In this document: one piece after another, positions 42,052 through 52,162 of the stretch | How the letters are laid out: every line of letters starts with the position of its first letter | Numbering within the stretch: position 1 is the first letter of the stretch | DNA from: Nakamurella endophytica | GTDB lineage: Bacteria; Actinomycetota; Actinomycetes; Mycobacteriales; Nakamurellaceae | Length of the DNA stretch: 64,000 nt | Direction of reading: 5' to 3' | Assembly (NCBI RefSeq): GCF_014646215.1 | Contig: NZ_BMNA01000003.1 | Coordinates: 248,001-312,000, forward strand | Position numbers and translations under genes: made by a program | The notes under the pieces: model-generated | The model's input: only the letters and a program-made list of their open reading frames with translations | The model's database searches: none | Told to the model about the DNA's origin: nothing

Positions 42052-42999
42052 ATGCACGAACGGAGCAAGATGTCTGGCAACGAAGTGGCCGCCGAACGCC
42101 GGGAGACGTCCGGCGGATCGGCATCCTCCACGGATCCGACCACCGCGGGTCTGCGGGGTCCCCACGGTGGCTTCACCATGGTGGCGCTGGACCAGCGGGA
42201 GTCGCTGCGCCGGATGTTCCCACTGGTGGGCGGCCAGGAGGTCGGCGACGAGGTGCTCCGTGGGTTCAAGACGGCGGCCGAGTCCGTGCTGGCACCGCTC
42301 GCCTCGGCGATCCTGCTGGACAGGCCGCTGGCCGTCCGGGACGGGCGGCCGGCGGAGATCGGCGGGTGCCCGCTGATCCTGGCCGCCGACGAGCTCGACC
42401 AGCCGCCCGGCCGGGGCGTCGTCGGGTCCGGCCTCGACGCCGAGGTGACCCCGGACTTCGTGCGGTCGGTGGGCGCCGCGGCCGTCAAGCTGCTCGTCAT
42501 CTGGCGGCCGGACGGGCGCCAGGAACAGCGCGCCGACCTGGTGGGGCGCTTCCTCGAGCTGGCGCGGCGGGCCGGCGTGGTGAGCCTGGTCGAGGGCATC
42601 GTGCGGCCGGCGACCGTGGACGACTGGCCGGACGCGAGCGAGCGGCACGCCGCGATCCTCGATGCGGCGAAGGAACTGTCGGCGCTGGGTGCGGACATCT
42701 ACAAGGCCGAGGTCCCCGGTTACGTGCCCGGGGACCTGTCGGAGGTGCAGGAGCAGGCCGCCCGGCTGTCGGAGCTGGTGCCCGGACCGTGGGTGGTGCT
42801 GTCCAACGGTGTGGCGTCCGGCGACTTCCCCGACGCCGTGGCCGCCAGTGTGGCCGGCGGGGCCAGCGGCTTCCTGGCCGGCCGGGCCATCTGGGCGGAC
42901 ACGGTGACGGACCCGGACCCGGAGGCGGCGTTGCGGGACCGGTCCACCGCACGGCTGCGGACCCTCACCGACATCGTCCGTCGCGGCCTGCGACGGTGA
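42052..42999 (+). CDS. Class I (LacD/YihT-type) ketose-1-phosphate aldolase, probable sulfofructose-1-phosphate aldolase
   Basis: A 315-residue TIM-barrel aldolase. The Schiff-base Lys is residue 218 in DIYKAEVP. Many segments match E. coli YihT as I recall it rather than LacD: GGFTMVALDQRESLRRMF, KLLVIWRPD, LVEGIVRP, PWVVLSNGV and GASGFLAGRAIW. YihT cleaves sulfofructose-1-phosphate to DHAP and sulfolactaldehyde. ATG 42052 is taken; ATG 42070 with GGAGC upstream is an alternative and the first 35 residues are outside the fold. It follows the kinase by 15 nt. If the substrate is not a sulfosugar, another aldehyde plus DHAP would be produced. Confidence 0.85.
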   Translation: MHERSKMSGNEVAAERRETSGGSASSTDPTTAGLRGPHGGFTMVALDQRESLRRMFPLVGGQEVGDEVLRGFKTAAESVLAPLASAILLDRPLAVRDGRPAEIGGCPLILAADELDQPPGRGVVGSGLDAEVTPDFVRSVGAAAVKLLVIWRPDGRQEQRADLVGRFLELARRAGVVSLVEGIVRPATVDDWPDASERHAAILDAAKELSALGADIYKAEVPGYVPGDLSEVQEQAARLSELVPGPWVVLSNGVASGDFPDAVAASVAGGASGFLAGRAIWADTVTDPDPEAALRDRSTARLRTLTDIVRRGLRR

Positions 43000-43101
43000 A
43001 CGGGACCTCGGGCGGCGCGGCGTGGTACCGCTGCGCGTGCGACGGTTGTCGGTCCGCCGGACACTGTGGCGGCCCGCTGACGTGGAGGAACGGAGACGAC
43101 C

Positions 43102-43961
43102 GTGATGCAGGCGAGTGAGGCCACGTTCCGCTACACCTCGGCACCCGAGCGACGGGAGCGACTCCTGCAGTTCATCGGTGAACAGGGGTACTGCACGATC
43201 ACCGAGTTGTCGGAGGCCTTCGCCGTGTCGGAGATGACCATCCGGCGGGACGTGCTCCGGCTGGTGGAGCAGGGCAAGGTCCGCGGGTTCCGCGGCGGTG
43301 TCGGCTCGCTGTCCCGGCAGGACATGACCGGCAGCGACTACCGGCTGCGCGACCGGAAGATGGCCGACGCCAAGCAGGCGATCGCCCGGCGGGCGATCGA
43401 ACTGATCGAGCCGCACTCGGTGATCGCGGTCGACGCCGGCACCACCATGCACCAGATGTCCGAGCTCATCCCGGTCGACCAGGGGCTGAAGGTCGTCACC
43501 CACTCGTTCCCGGTCGTCGCCAGCCTGGTCGGCCGGTCCGGGGTGGAGGTCGAGTGCCTGGGCGGCCTGCTGCATCCGGAGTCGCTGTCCTTCGACGGTC
43601 CGTCGACCCTGGCGGCCATCTCGAACCTGCAGGTCGAGACGTTCTTCCTGGCCGCCAGCGGGTTGGGTGAGCGGGGAGCATTCTGCGGCAACGGGTTCGA
43701 CGCCATCACCAAGCGGGCGCTGATCGGGGTCGCCGAGCAGGTGGTCCTGGTCGCCGACTCCTCGAAGTTCCTCACCCCGGCCATGGTCAAGATCTGCGAC
43801 TGGGACGTGATCCACCGGGTGGTGATCGACGACGGGGTGACCGAGGACCAGGAGCGGATGCTCGACCAGCGCGACGTCGACGTGGTCAAGGTGCCGGTGA
43901 CCGACGGTCGGATGGCGCACGAGGCGCGGGACACCGTGGCGGTCACCGCGGACTCGTCCTC

Positions 43962-43965
<4 letters not shown>
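43102..43965 (+). CDS. DeoR-family transcriptional regulator
   Basis: A 287-residue regulator. The N-terminal HTH is RRERLLQFIGEQGYCTITELSEAF-like with the DeoR pattern SEMTIRRDVLRLVEQG, followed by the DeoRC sugar-phosphate sensor (VIAVDAGTTMHQM, VVLVADSSKF). It starts GTG-ATG; GTG 43102 or ATG 43105 are equally possible, with GGAG upstream. E. coli controls sulfoglycolysis with a DeoR-type protein (YihW/CsqR), and this gene lies within the corresponding operon. Its effector is likely a phosphorylated ketose. Candidate sites: 37640-37661, 49754-49775, 55196-55204. Confidence 0.93.
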
Positions 43966-45050
<1,085 letters not shown>

Positions 45051-45078
45051 CAGCCGCATCCTGAGAGGAAGGCCCGCA

Positions 45079-46494
45079 GTGCGCGACCAACTGCTGTACC
45101 TGGACGGGCGATGGACGCCGGGCGCCGGCACCGTCCCGGTGACCGACCGATGGACCGGTGTCCCGCTGGGCACGGTTGCCGTCGGCTCGGCCGAGCACGC
45201 CCGGCAGGCGGTCGACGCGGCCGAGAAAGCCCTGGCGGCCGGCCTCGCCGTCCCCCAGCGCTCCGCGGTCCTGGCCGCCACCGCGGCGTCGGTCAGGGAA
45301 CGCGCGGAGAGTTTCGCGCAGTCGATCACCGCCGAGACCGGCAAACCGATCACCGCCGCCCGCGGCGAGGTCGCCCGCGCCGTCGAGACCCTGACCTGGG
45401 CGGCCGAGGAGGCCAAGCGGTTGGTCGGAGAGGCCGTCGCACTGGACGCGATCCCGTCCGGTGCGGGGACCCTGGCGGTCACGGTGCCGGAGCCACGTGG
45501 CATCGTGGCGGCGATCACGCCGTTCAACTTCCCGCTGAACCTGGTGCTGCACAAGGTCGCGCCGGCACTGGCCGCAGGGTGCCCGGTGCTCCTCAAGCCA
45601 TCCGAGAAGTCGGTCCTGGTCGCCGGTCTGCTGGTGGAGGCGTTCGAGGCGGCCGGGCTCCCGGGTGGCTGGTTGAACCTGGTGACCGGGCCGCCCGCGG
45701 ACGTCGCCGAAGTCTGGTTCGACGACCCGCGCGTCGCGGTGGTCACTTTCACCGGCTCCAGCAGGGTCGGCTGGGACATCAAGGCCCGGTCGCCGCGCAA
45801 GTTCCACGTGCTGGAGCTGGGCAGCAACACGGCGATGGTGGTGACCGACGACGCCGATCTCGCGCGTGCGGCGGACGACGCGCTCGTCGCGGCACTGACG
45901 AACGCGGGTCAGGCGTGCGTGTCGTTGCAGCGCATCTACGTCACCGAAGGGGTCGCGGAGCAGTTCCTGGCGGCACTGGCCGAGCGCTTCGCGGCCACTC
46001 CGAGCGGCGACCCGCGGCGCGAGACCACCGTCGTCGGTCCGATGATCACCCCGGCCGCCACGCAGCAGCTGAAGTCGTCGATCGACCGCGCCGTCGCCGC
46101 GGGCGCCCGGCTGCTCGCCGGCGGCGACGTGGTGGACGGCGTGCTCCAGCCGACCCTGCTGGCCGAACCGGCGTCCGGGGATCCGCTGGTGCTCCAGGAA
46201 GCCTTCGGCCCGATCGCCAGCGTGCTCGTCGTGCCGGATCTGAACTCCGCGATCGAGGCGGTCAACGCGTCGGACTACGCGCTCAACACGGCGATCCACA
46301 CGAGCGATCTGGGCTCCGCGATGGAGTACGCGCGGCGCGCCGAGGCGGGCACCGTGCTGGTCAACATGCCGCCCTCGTACCGCGCCGACCACATGCCCTA
46401 CGGAGGTGTGAAGGGTTCCGGGCAGGGAGTGGAGGGCGTCCGGTACGCGATCCACGAACTCCTGCACCACAAGCTGGTCGTGCTCAAGCCCTGA
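45079..46494 (+). CDS. Aldehyde dehydrogenase (lactaldehyde/sulfolactaldehyde-dehydrogenase-like)
   Basis: A 471-residue ALDH with catalytic Cys 280 (GQACVSLQR) and Glu 246 (LELGSNT). The C-terminal RADHMPYGGVKGSGQG resembles the lactaldehyde/glycolaldehyde group, which includes enzymes oxidising sulfolactaldehyde to sulfolactate. GTG 45079 has GGAAGG upstream. As the last gene of the importer-kinase-aldolase operon it is the obvious candidate to oxidise the non-DHAP aldolase product. E. coli uses a reductase (YihU) at this step; an oxidising variant is known from other sulfosugar degraders. A strong terminator follows. Confidence 0.9.
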   Translation: MRDQLLYLDGRWTPGAGTVPVTDRWTGVPLGTVAVGSAEHARQAVDAAEKALAAGLAVPQRSAVLAATAASVRERAESFAQSITAETGKPITAARGEVARAVETLTWAAEEAKRLVGEAVALDAIPSGAGTLAVTVPEPRGIVAAITPFNFPLNLVLHKVAPALAAGCPVLLKPSEKSVLVAGLLVEAFEAAGLPGGWLNLVTGPPADVAEVWFDDPRVAVVTFTGSSRVGWDIKARSPRKFHVLELGSNTAMVVTDDADLARAADDALVAALTNAGQACVSLQRIYVTEGVAEQFLAALAERFAATPSGDPRRETTVVGPMITPAATQQLKSSIDRAVAAGARLLAGGDVVDGVLQPTLLAEPASGDPLVLQEAFGPIASVLVVPDLNSAIEAVNASDYALNTAIHTSDLGSAMEYARRAEAGTVLVNMPPSYRADHMPYGGVKGSGQGVEGVRYAIHELLHHKLVVLKP

Positions 46495-46506
46495 CGGCCA
46501 TCGATC

Positions 46507-46536
46507 CGGGGCGGCCGCCGACCGGCGGCCGCCCCG
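46507..46536. terminator. Bidirectional hairpin terminator between convergent genes
   Basis: CGGGGCGGCCGCC and its exact complement form a 13-bp GC stem with a 4-nt loop (GACC), located between the ALDH stop and the stop of the minus-strand TIM-barrel gene. No T-run, as is common for actinobacterial I-shaped terminators. Confidence 0.75.
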
Positions 46537-46552
46537 ACAGGGCACGAGCGGG

Positions 46553-47557
46553 TCAGTGCTGGGTGAAGACGGAGTCGAACCGGGCCGCCGGCCGATCCCA
46601 CAACAGCGACCGCACGTAGGCGAGGGCCTCCGGTGCCCCGTGCAAGCGGCTCATCCCGGCGTCCTCCCACTCGATGGAGATCGGCCCGCGGTACCCGATG
46701 GCGTCCAGCGCCCGGAACGCATCCTCGAACGGCACGTCGCCGTGTCCGGCGGAGACGAAGTCCCAGCCGCGCCGCGGGCTACCCCACGGCAGGTGCGAGC
46801 CCAGGCGTCCGGCCCGGCCGTCGCGGGGTCGGATGCGGGTGTCCTTGCAGTCCACGTGGTAGATGCGGTCGGCGAAGTCGACGATGAAGTTGACGGGATC
46901 GACGTCCTGCCACATCAGGTGGCTCGGGTCCCAGTTGAGGCCGAAGGCCGGGCGATGGCCGATCGCCTCCAGCGCGCGCGTGGTCGTCCAGTAGTCGTAG
47001 GCGATCTCGCTCGGGTGCACCTCGAACGCGAAGCGCACGCCTTCGGAGTCGAAGACGTCGAGGATCGGGTTCCAGCGGTCGGCGAAGTCCTGGTAACCCT
47101 CGTCGATCACGGACTCCGGGACCGGCGGGTACATCGCGACGTAGCGCCAGATCTTGGATCCGGTGAAGCCGATGACCACCTCGGCGCCGATCCGTCGGGC
47201 CAGCACCGCGGTCCGGCGCATCTGCTCGGCGGCCCGCGCGCGCACGCCCTCCGGGTCACCGTCTCCCCACGTACGGGGCCCGACGATCGATCGGTGCCGG
47301 AAGTCGATCGGGTCGTCGCACACCGCTTGACCCTGCGCCGAGTTCGACAGTGCCCAGACCTTCAGGCCGTACCGGTCGAGGACGTCCAGCCGCTGCCGCA
47401 GATACCCCTCGTCCTCGAGCGCCCGGTCGACGTCCAGATGCTGCGTCTTGCACGACAGTTCCAGGCCGTCGAAGCCCCAGTCGTGGGCCAGCCGGCACAG
47501 CTCCTCGAACTCCAGGTCGGCCCACTGGCCGGTGAACAGCGTGACGGGACGGGTCAT
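46553..47557 (-). CDS. Sugar phosphate isomerase/epimerase-like TIM barrel (AP-endonuclease-2 family)
   Basis: A 334-residue TIM barrel with VTLFTGQWADLEFEELC at the N-terminus, FEVHPSEIAYDYW, LNWDPSHLMWQ and HVDCKDT, and an ending with ISIEWEDAGM. The Glu/Asp/His set fits a divalent-metal site. This subfamily is widespread beside Gfo/Idh genes in actinobacteria; some relatives are alpha subunits of C-glycoside-cleaving enzymes, but no matching beta subunit is encoded here. ATG 47557 overlaps the VOC gene stop (ATGA). It is a different subfamily from the cassette proteins at 5803 and 54360. Confidence 0.9.
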   Translation of the reverse strand: MTRPVTLFTGQWADLEFEELCRLAHDWGFDGLELSCKTQHLDVDRALEDEGYLRQRLDVLDRYGLKVWALSNSAQGQAVCDDPIDFRHRSIVGPRTWGDGDPEGVRARAAEQMRRTAVLARRIGAEVVIGFTGSKIWRYVAMYPPVPESVIDEGYQDFADRWNPILDVFDSEGVRFAFEVHPSEIAYDYWTTTRALEAIGHRPAFGLNWDPSHLMWQDVDPVNFIVDFADRIYHVDCKDTRIRPRDGRAGRLGSHLPWGSPRRGWDFVSAGHGDVPFEDAFRALDAIGYRGPISIEWEDAGMSRLHGAPEALAYVRSLLWDRPAARFDSVFTQH

Positions 47558-47958
47558 GCGGGCACCTCGCGATCGACGGGCTGCAGGAACTCCAGCTGGT
47601 TGCCGAAGCAGTCGTAGGTGTGGAAGCGCCGATGTCCGGGGAACCGGTCGTCCGGCTGCACGACGATCCCGTGCGCCGCCAGCCGTTCGGCCAGGGCGTC
47701 CAGGTCGTCCACCACGATCGCCGGGTGCCCGAGCCTGTTCGGGACGAAGTCCGCGTCGGGGACGCCGTGGATCTCGATGCCGTCGTGCCGGAACCAGCAG
47801 CCGATGGGACGCATCGTCGCGGGCTTGGGGATCTCGGTCAGACCGAGCACGCCGGTGTAGAACGCCCGGGCCCGGTCCTCCTGACCCGGCGGCAGAGTGA
47901 ACGCCGCGTGGTGCAAGTGCCGGTAGGTGACGGTGCCGACAGTGCCGACGGTGCTCAC
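47554..47958 (-). CDS. VOC-superfamily (glyoxalase/dioxygenase-like) protein
   Basis: A 134-residue single-domain VOC protein with two beta-alpha-beta-beta-beta modules: YRHLHHAAFTLPPGQEDRARAF at the start and AIVVDDLDALAERL, DCFGNQLEF at the end. His and Glu residues near the ends could bind a metal. GTG 47958 overlaps the upstream gene stop (GTGA). VOC proteins include glyoxalases, epimerases and dioxygenases; the operon suggests a sugar-derived substrate, but function is not known. Confidence 0.85.
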   Translation of the reverse strand: MSTVGTVGTVTYRHLHHAAFTLPPGQEDRARAFYTGVLGLTEIPKPATMRPIGCWFRHDGIEIHGVPDADFVPNRLGHPAIVVDDLDALAERLAAHGIVVQPDDRFPGHRRFHTYDCFGNQLEFLQPVDREVPA

Positions 47959-48683
47959 CGGGCGACCGGTGTCGCGTGCACCCGGTCGATGGCGTCGCCC
48001 AGCACCCGGGGCAGGTCGCCCTCCGGGATCGTGAAGGACGTCTCGTCGTCGATCGCCAGCGGCGCGCCGAACACCACGACGCCGGCCCCGATCGCCGGAC
48101 AGCCGACGGCCTGGTCGATCGACAGGCCGCCCACGGCCTGCACCGGCACCGAGGTGGCCGCGACGATCGCCGGGAGGTCGGTCAGCGGCGACAGTTTCAG
48201 CTCGCGGTGCATGTTGCGGTGGTCGTGGCCGATGTGGTGCAGCACCATGCCGACGCCCAGCTCTTCGAGTCGCCGGGCCTCGGCGACGCGGTCGGGGGCG
48301 CCCATGTCGTCGCCCATCACCAGCACCCCGAAGTCCGCCCCGGCCTCGCAGACGCGCTGCACGGTGGCGTCGTGGGCCCTGCCCATCACCACCACGGCGT
48401 CCGCTCCGGCCTCCGCGTACATCCGGGCCTCGCCGTACCCGCCGTCCATGATCTTGAGATCGGCGACGAGCGGATGGTCGGGGTACTCGCGACGCAGGCG
48501 GCGTACGGCGTGGGCGCCTTCGGCCATCGCCAGTGGTGTCCCGATCTCCAACCAGTCGGCGCCCGCCTCGACGGCGATCGCCGCCATCCGCAGCGCGTCG
48601 TCCATGCTCTTGAGGTCCAGCGAGACCTGGACGATGCCGTGGTCCAGGTCGGAGCGCTTCAGGCCCCGGATCGAGCGGCCCAT
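47955..48683 (-). CDS. HPS/KGPDC-type (orotidine-decarboxylase suprafamily) protein
   Basis: A 242-residue TIM barrel related to 3-hexulose-6-phosphate synthase and 3-keto-L-gulonate-6-phosphate decarboxylase. The hallmark D-x-K-x-x-D is present as ADLKIMDGG, with VQVSLDL at strand 1, EIGTPL at strand 2 and VQAVGGLS near the phosphate site. ATG 48683 gives a 25-nt overlap with the upstream TIM gene. Members decarboxylate or condense ketose phosphates. With a TIM-barrel epimerase-like gene on each side, the unit resembles the decarboxylase-epimerase pairs of ketogulonate-type pathways; inference. Confidence 0.85.
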   Translation of the reverse strand: MGRSIRGLKRSDLDHGIVQVSLDLKSMDDALRMAAIAVEAGADWLEIGTPLAMAEGAHAVRRLRREYPDHPLVADLKIMDGGYGEARMYAEAGADAVVVMGRAHDATVQRVCEAGADFGVLVMGDDMGAPDRVAEARRLEELGVGMVLHHIGHDHRNMHRELKLSPLTDLPAIVAATSVPVQAVGGLSIDQAVGCPAIGAGVVVFGAPLAIDDETSFTIPEGDLPRVLGDAIDRVHATPVAR

Positions 48684-49678
48684 GGGGTTTCCTCTCTCGT
48701 GCCGTCGTCGGATGTGGTGCCACCGGTGAGCGTCCGCGCGGCTTCGGCCCTGGCGCGGTCGTGGGATCGGACGGCGACGGCGCGGGAACCGCCGAACCAC
48801 CGGTCGCGGGCGTCCAGCAGGAAGTCGGCGGAGGCCTTCAGCTCGGCGAAACCGTTGACCCCGTCCTCGATGCTGATCCAACCGTCGTAGCCGGCGGCGA
48901 CCAGCGTGCTGAAGATCCTGTCGTAGTCGTTGAGGCCCCGACCGATCACCCCGTGGCGCAGCGCGGGGGAGTAGCCGAGGGTGCCGTCCGCCTGGCGCAG
49001 GTCGTCCAGTGTCGTGCCCGGCTCGAGGTAGCGGTCGGAGGCCTGCATGGTGACCACGCGATCCACGACGTCGTCGAGGAAGTCGGCGGAGTCGACCCCG
49101 GCGGTGATCGCGTTGGACGGGTCGAACTGGACGCCGAAGTGCACCCGGTCGGAGACGGCGTCCACGATCCGGCGGAAGACCTGCGGCCGCTGGGCGAACT
49201 CCGGGTACGCCCACGTGCTGGCCTTGTAGTGGTTCTCGATCGCCAGCGTGATGCCGAGTTCGGCCGCCAGCGGCAGCAGCGACTCGATCGCCGAGACCGC
49301 CCACTCGACGCCCCGGTCGACGTCCACGCCGGGATGCGCCTGGCCGGAGAGCACCCGGCAGGTCGATCCGCGGCCGCCGAGCTGGGCGGTGACGCGCATG
49401 GCGGCGGCCTGCTGCTCGATCTCGCGGGCGCGCGCGTCGGCGTCGGGGTGGGTGAGGTCCGGTGAGGCGCACATCATCGGCATCTCGAAGTCGGCCGCTG
49501 CCAGGGCATCACCGACGGTTCGCAGGTATCCGGGGTCGGCGGACCACAGGAAGCCGGTGTGCAGCTCGAGGCCGTCGACACCAAGCGCCCGGGCCTCGTC
49601 GATCCACTCGAAGACGGACTTGGTCCGCCGGAGCACCATGTCCGGCAGGTCGCCCTTGGGGAAGGCCGCGATCCTCAC
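48659..49678 (-). CDS. Xylose-isomerase-like TIM-barrel sugar isomerase/epimerase
   Basis: A 339-residue TIM barrel, first gene of a four-gene minus operon. Landmarks are GVDGLELHTGFLW, ITLAIENHYKASTW, FGVQFDPSNAI and GWISIEDG, consistent with a metal-dependent isomerase/epimerase site. GTG 49678 has GAGGAG six bases upstream. The last ~40 residues (Arg/Ala/Thr-rich) extend past the barrel and overlap the HPS-like gene. It is divergent from the zinc dehydrogenase gene and shares its intergenic operator-like region. Confidence 0.88.
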   Translation of the reverse strand: MRIAAFPKGDLPDMVLRRTKSVFEWIDEARALGVDGLELHTGFLWSADPGYLRTVGDALAAADFEMPMMCASPDLTHPDADARAREIEQQAAAMRVTAQLGGRGSTCRVLSGQAHPGVDVDRGVEWAVSAIESLLPLAAELGITLAIENHYKASTWAYPEFAQRPQVFRRIVDAVSDRVHFGVQFDPSNAITAGVDSADFLDDVVDRVVTMQASDRYLEPGTTLDDLRQADGTLGYSPALRHGVIGRGLNDYDRIFSTLVAAGYDGWISIEDGVNGFAELKASADFLLDARDRWFGGSRAVAVRSHDRARAEAARTLTGGTTSDDGTREETPWAARSGA

Positions 49679-49753
49679 GTCAGCTCCTCGTCGACTGCAC
49701 CGTGTCGGCGGGCCGGCGACTCCGCCGGACCCGCGCCTCAACGGTAACACTCA

Positions 49754-49775
49754 AATGATCGCGAATGAACAAAGT
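49754..49775. promoter_or_regulatory. Operator-like motif in the divergent 49.7-49.9 kb region
   Basis: AATGATCGC (49754-49762) differs by one base from the AATGTTCGC at 37653 and 55196, and GCGAATGAAC overlaps it in inverted orientation. The stretch is the only AT-rich part of the 214-bp gap between two divergent sugar operons. Possible DeoR site. Confidence 0.42.
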
Positions 49776-49892
49776 TTGGTAGTGTGCGCACGAACCGTGG
49801 TTCCTGGGCGCGAGGTCGTCGGCACCGGTGCGGGACGCCGAGGTGCCCCGCGCGGCGCAGGCCCAACGACCTCCAGTGAAGGAGACTCGCCG

Positions 49893-50963
49893 ATGAAGGC
49901 GCTGGTCAAGTACGCCTACGAGGACGGAGCCCTGGAGGTCCGCGACGTCCGCGAGCCCGCGGCCGGGCCGGGCACGGTCCTGGTGCGCATCCACACCGTG
50001 GGTGTCTGCGGCTCCGACGTCCACATGTGGCACAACTCCCAGAGCGCCAGCAGCAAGGGCGTCCTGCCGGTCACCCTCGGGCACGAGTCCGCCGGCATCG
50101 TCGCCGCCGTCGGCGACGGCGTGTCCGGCTGGGTCGTGGGTGACCGAGTGGTGTGCGAGACGGCGGCGTCGATCTGCGGCGTGTGCGCCCTGTGCCGGAC
50201 CGGTCGGTACAACCTGTGCCCGTGGCGGGAGGGGTACGGCCTCAAGCGGGACGGAGCCATGGCCGAATACGTCGTGGCGGAACCGCGCGTGTTGCACCGC
50301 ATCCCGGACGGGGTCGACTTCTCCACGGCGGCGATGACCGAGCCGTACGCGGTGGCCTACAACGCCGTGGTCGAGCGTGCCCACGTCGCGCCGGGCAACC
50401 TCGTGGTGATCCAGGGAGCCGGAGCCATCGGCATCAACGCCCTGCAGGTGGCACTCCTCGAGGGAGCGGCCACCACGGTCGTGCTGGGTACCGGCATCGA
50501 CGCGCACCGGCTGGGGATCGCCCGGGAGCTGGGCGCCACCCGCACCGTGGACGTCACGGCGGAGGACCCGCTCGAGCTGCTGTCCACCCTGCACGACGGG
50601 CTGGGTGCGGACCTGGTGGTCGACGCGACGGGCGTGAGCGGGGCCTTGCGGCAGAGCATGGAGCTGGTGCGACCGGCTGGTGCGATCGCCAAGGTGGGGT
50701 GGGGACCGCAGCCGCTGGGCTTCAGCCTGGATCCGTTGGTGAAGAAGGCCGTCACCCTGTACGGCTGCTACTCGCACACCTGGACGACGTGGGAGAACGT
50801 ACTTCGGCTCTTCGCCAGCGGACAGCTGCGCCCGGAACGGATCCTGGGCGGCGTCTACCCGATCGAGGAGTGGGAGGAGGCGTTCTCGGCGATGCAGCAC
50901 GGCCGCAACATCAAGTCGGTGCTGCGCATGCCGTTCTGCCTGGAGTCCGAGGCCGCCCGATGA
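49893..50963 (+). CDS. Zinc-dependent medium-chain polyol/sorbitol-type dehydrogenase
   Basis: A 356-residue MDR enzyme. Catalytic zinc ligands are in GVCGSDVHMWH and GHESAG; the four structural-zinc Cys are present in the CETAASICGVCALC region and the following NLC. The cofactor loop is VVIQGAGAIGINAL. ATG 49893 follows GAAGGAG. It oxidises a secondary alcohol with NAD(P)+. Translationally coupled to two Gfo/Idh genes, forming a three-dehydrogenase operon. Confidence 0.93.
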   Translation: MKALVKYAYEDGALEVRDVREPAAGPGTVLVRIHTVGVCGSDVHMWHNSQSASSKGVLPVTLGHESAGIVAAVGDGVSGWVVGDRVVCETAASICGVCALCRTGRYNLCPWREGYGLKRDGAMAEYVVAEPRVLHRIPDGVDFSTAAMTEPYAVAYNAVVERAHVAPGNLVVIQGAGAIGINALQVALLEGAATTVVLGTGIDAHRLGIARELGATRTVDVTAEDPLELLSTLHDGLGADLVVDATGVSGALRQSMELVRPAGAIAKVGWGPQPLGFSLDPLVKKAVTLYGCYSHTWTTWENVLRLFASGQLRPERILGGVYPIEEWEEAFSAMQHGRNIKSVLRMPFCLESEAAR

Positions 50964-52162
50964 GCGCACCGATCCGGATCGGACTGCTCGGCCTGGGGGC
51001 GGTCGCGCAGGCCGTCCACCTGCCGTTGCTGGCGCGGCGCTCCGACCTCTATCGCATCGCCGCGGTCTGCGAGCTGGCGCCGGACGTCCTCGAGACCATC
51101 GGCGACCGGTACGGGATCGAGAGATCGCGCCGGTTCGCCGACTACACCGCGATGCTGGACGCCGGCGGCCTCGACGCGGTGATGATCCTGTCCCGGGGAT
51201 CCCACGCGCCGGCCGTGCTGGCCGCCTTCGAGCGTCGGCTGGCCGTCTTCTGCGAGAAGCCGCTGGCCTTCACCACGGCCGAGGTCGACGAGGTGCTGGC
51301 CGCACAGCCGGACCTCGGCCACCCGGCCCTCCTGCTGGCGTACATGAAGCAGTACGACCCCGCGGTGACGGCCGCCGCGCAGGCGCTGGCGGAGGTGGAC
51401 GACGTCCGGTTGGTGGAGGCCATGGTGCTGCATCCCACCGGCGCGTCGCAGCTGGACTTCGCCCGCGTGGTCGGGTCGACGCAACCCCTGCCGCAGCGCG
51501 CCGTCGACGCCAACGCCGCCGAGGACGCGACACTCTGGGCGGCGGCGGTGGGCGACGCCGACGACGCCCTCTGGCGCACCTACCGCGGATCCCTGGTGAG
51601 CAGCCTGGCGCACGACCTGTCGGTCCTGCGCAGCCTGGGGACCGTCCCGGAGACGGTCGAGTACGCCGACATCTGGCGCCAGCGGTCGCGGTTCGCGGTG
51701 CGCGAGGTGGGGCGGGACCGGATGTCGCACGGCGCGCACCCCGCGTCCATCGCGGTGCAGGGCGGTCTGGCCAGCGGTGGCCGGTACACCCTGGGCTGGC
51801 ACTACCTGCCGGACTTCCCGGCCTACCGGGAGACCGTGCGGGTGGTCCACGGCCGCGGCACCGTCGAGCTCGTCTTCCCGTCCCCGTACCTGCTGCAGGC
51901 GCCGACCGAGCTGACGGTGACCACCCCTGACGGTGACGCCGAACGCAAGATGGTGCGGCGCAGCATCTCCGAGGCCTTCGAGAACCAGCTGGTGGCATTC
52001 CACGCGATGCTCCGGGACGGTCGACCGCCGAAGTCCGCGCTGTCCGAGGGCAGGGACGACATCCGCATCTGCCAGCAGATCGTCGCGGCGTACGCCGCCC
52101 GCACCGGCGCGCGCGTCGGCGGTGAGGTCGGGGCGCTGCTGCCGCTCCAGCCGACCCGATGA
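50960..52162 (+). CDS. Gfo/Idh/MocA family oxidoreductase
   Basis: A 400-residue member starting IRIGLLGLGAVAQAVHL, EKP motif in AVFCEKPLAF. The second domain has SSLAHDLSVL in place of the usual D-x-G-x-H, so the catalytic arrangement differs from the other copies. ATG 50960 overlaps the dehydrogenase stop; its own stop overlaps the next Gfo/Idh gene (ATGA). The longer C-terminal domain distinguishes it from the six other family members in the window. Substrate unknown. Confidence 0.9.
   Translation: MSAPIRIGLLGLGAVAQAVHLPLLARRSDLYRIAAVCELAPDVLETIGDRYGIERSRRFADYTAMLDAGGLDAVMILSRGSHAPAVLAAFERRLAVFCEKPLAFTTAEVDEVLAAQPDLGHPALLLAYMKQYDPAVTAAAQALAEVDDVRLVEAMVLHPTGASQLDFARVVGSTQPLPQRAVDANAAEDATLWAAAVGDADDALWRTYRGSLVSSLAHDLSVLRSLGTVPETVEYADIWRQRSRFAVREVGRDRMSHGAHPASIAVQGGLASGGRYTLGWHYLPDFPAYRETVRVVHGRGTVELVFPSPYLLQAPTELTVTTPDGDAERKMVRRSISEAFENQLVAFHAMLRDGRPPKSALSEGRDDIRICQQIVAAYAARTGARVGGEVGALLPLQPTR

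Noticed and set aside
41416..43920. 834-codon minus-strand open frame opposite kinase, aldolase and deoR
   Set aside because: It covers three clear plus-strand genes and its translation has no family motifs; long antisense frames are expected at this GC content.
46507..46536. Site-specific recombination or attachment site suggested by the long GC palindrome
   Set aside because: Position between two convergent stop codons and hairpin geometry fit a bidirectional terminator; no integrase or mobile gene is nearby.
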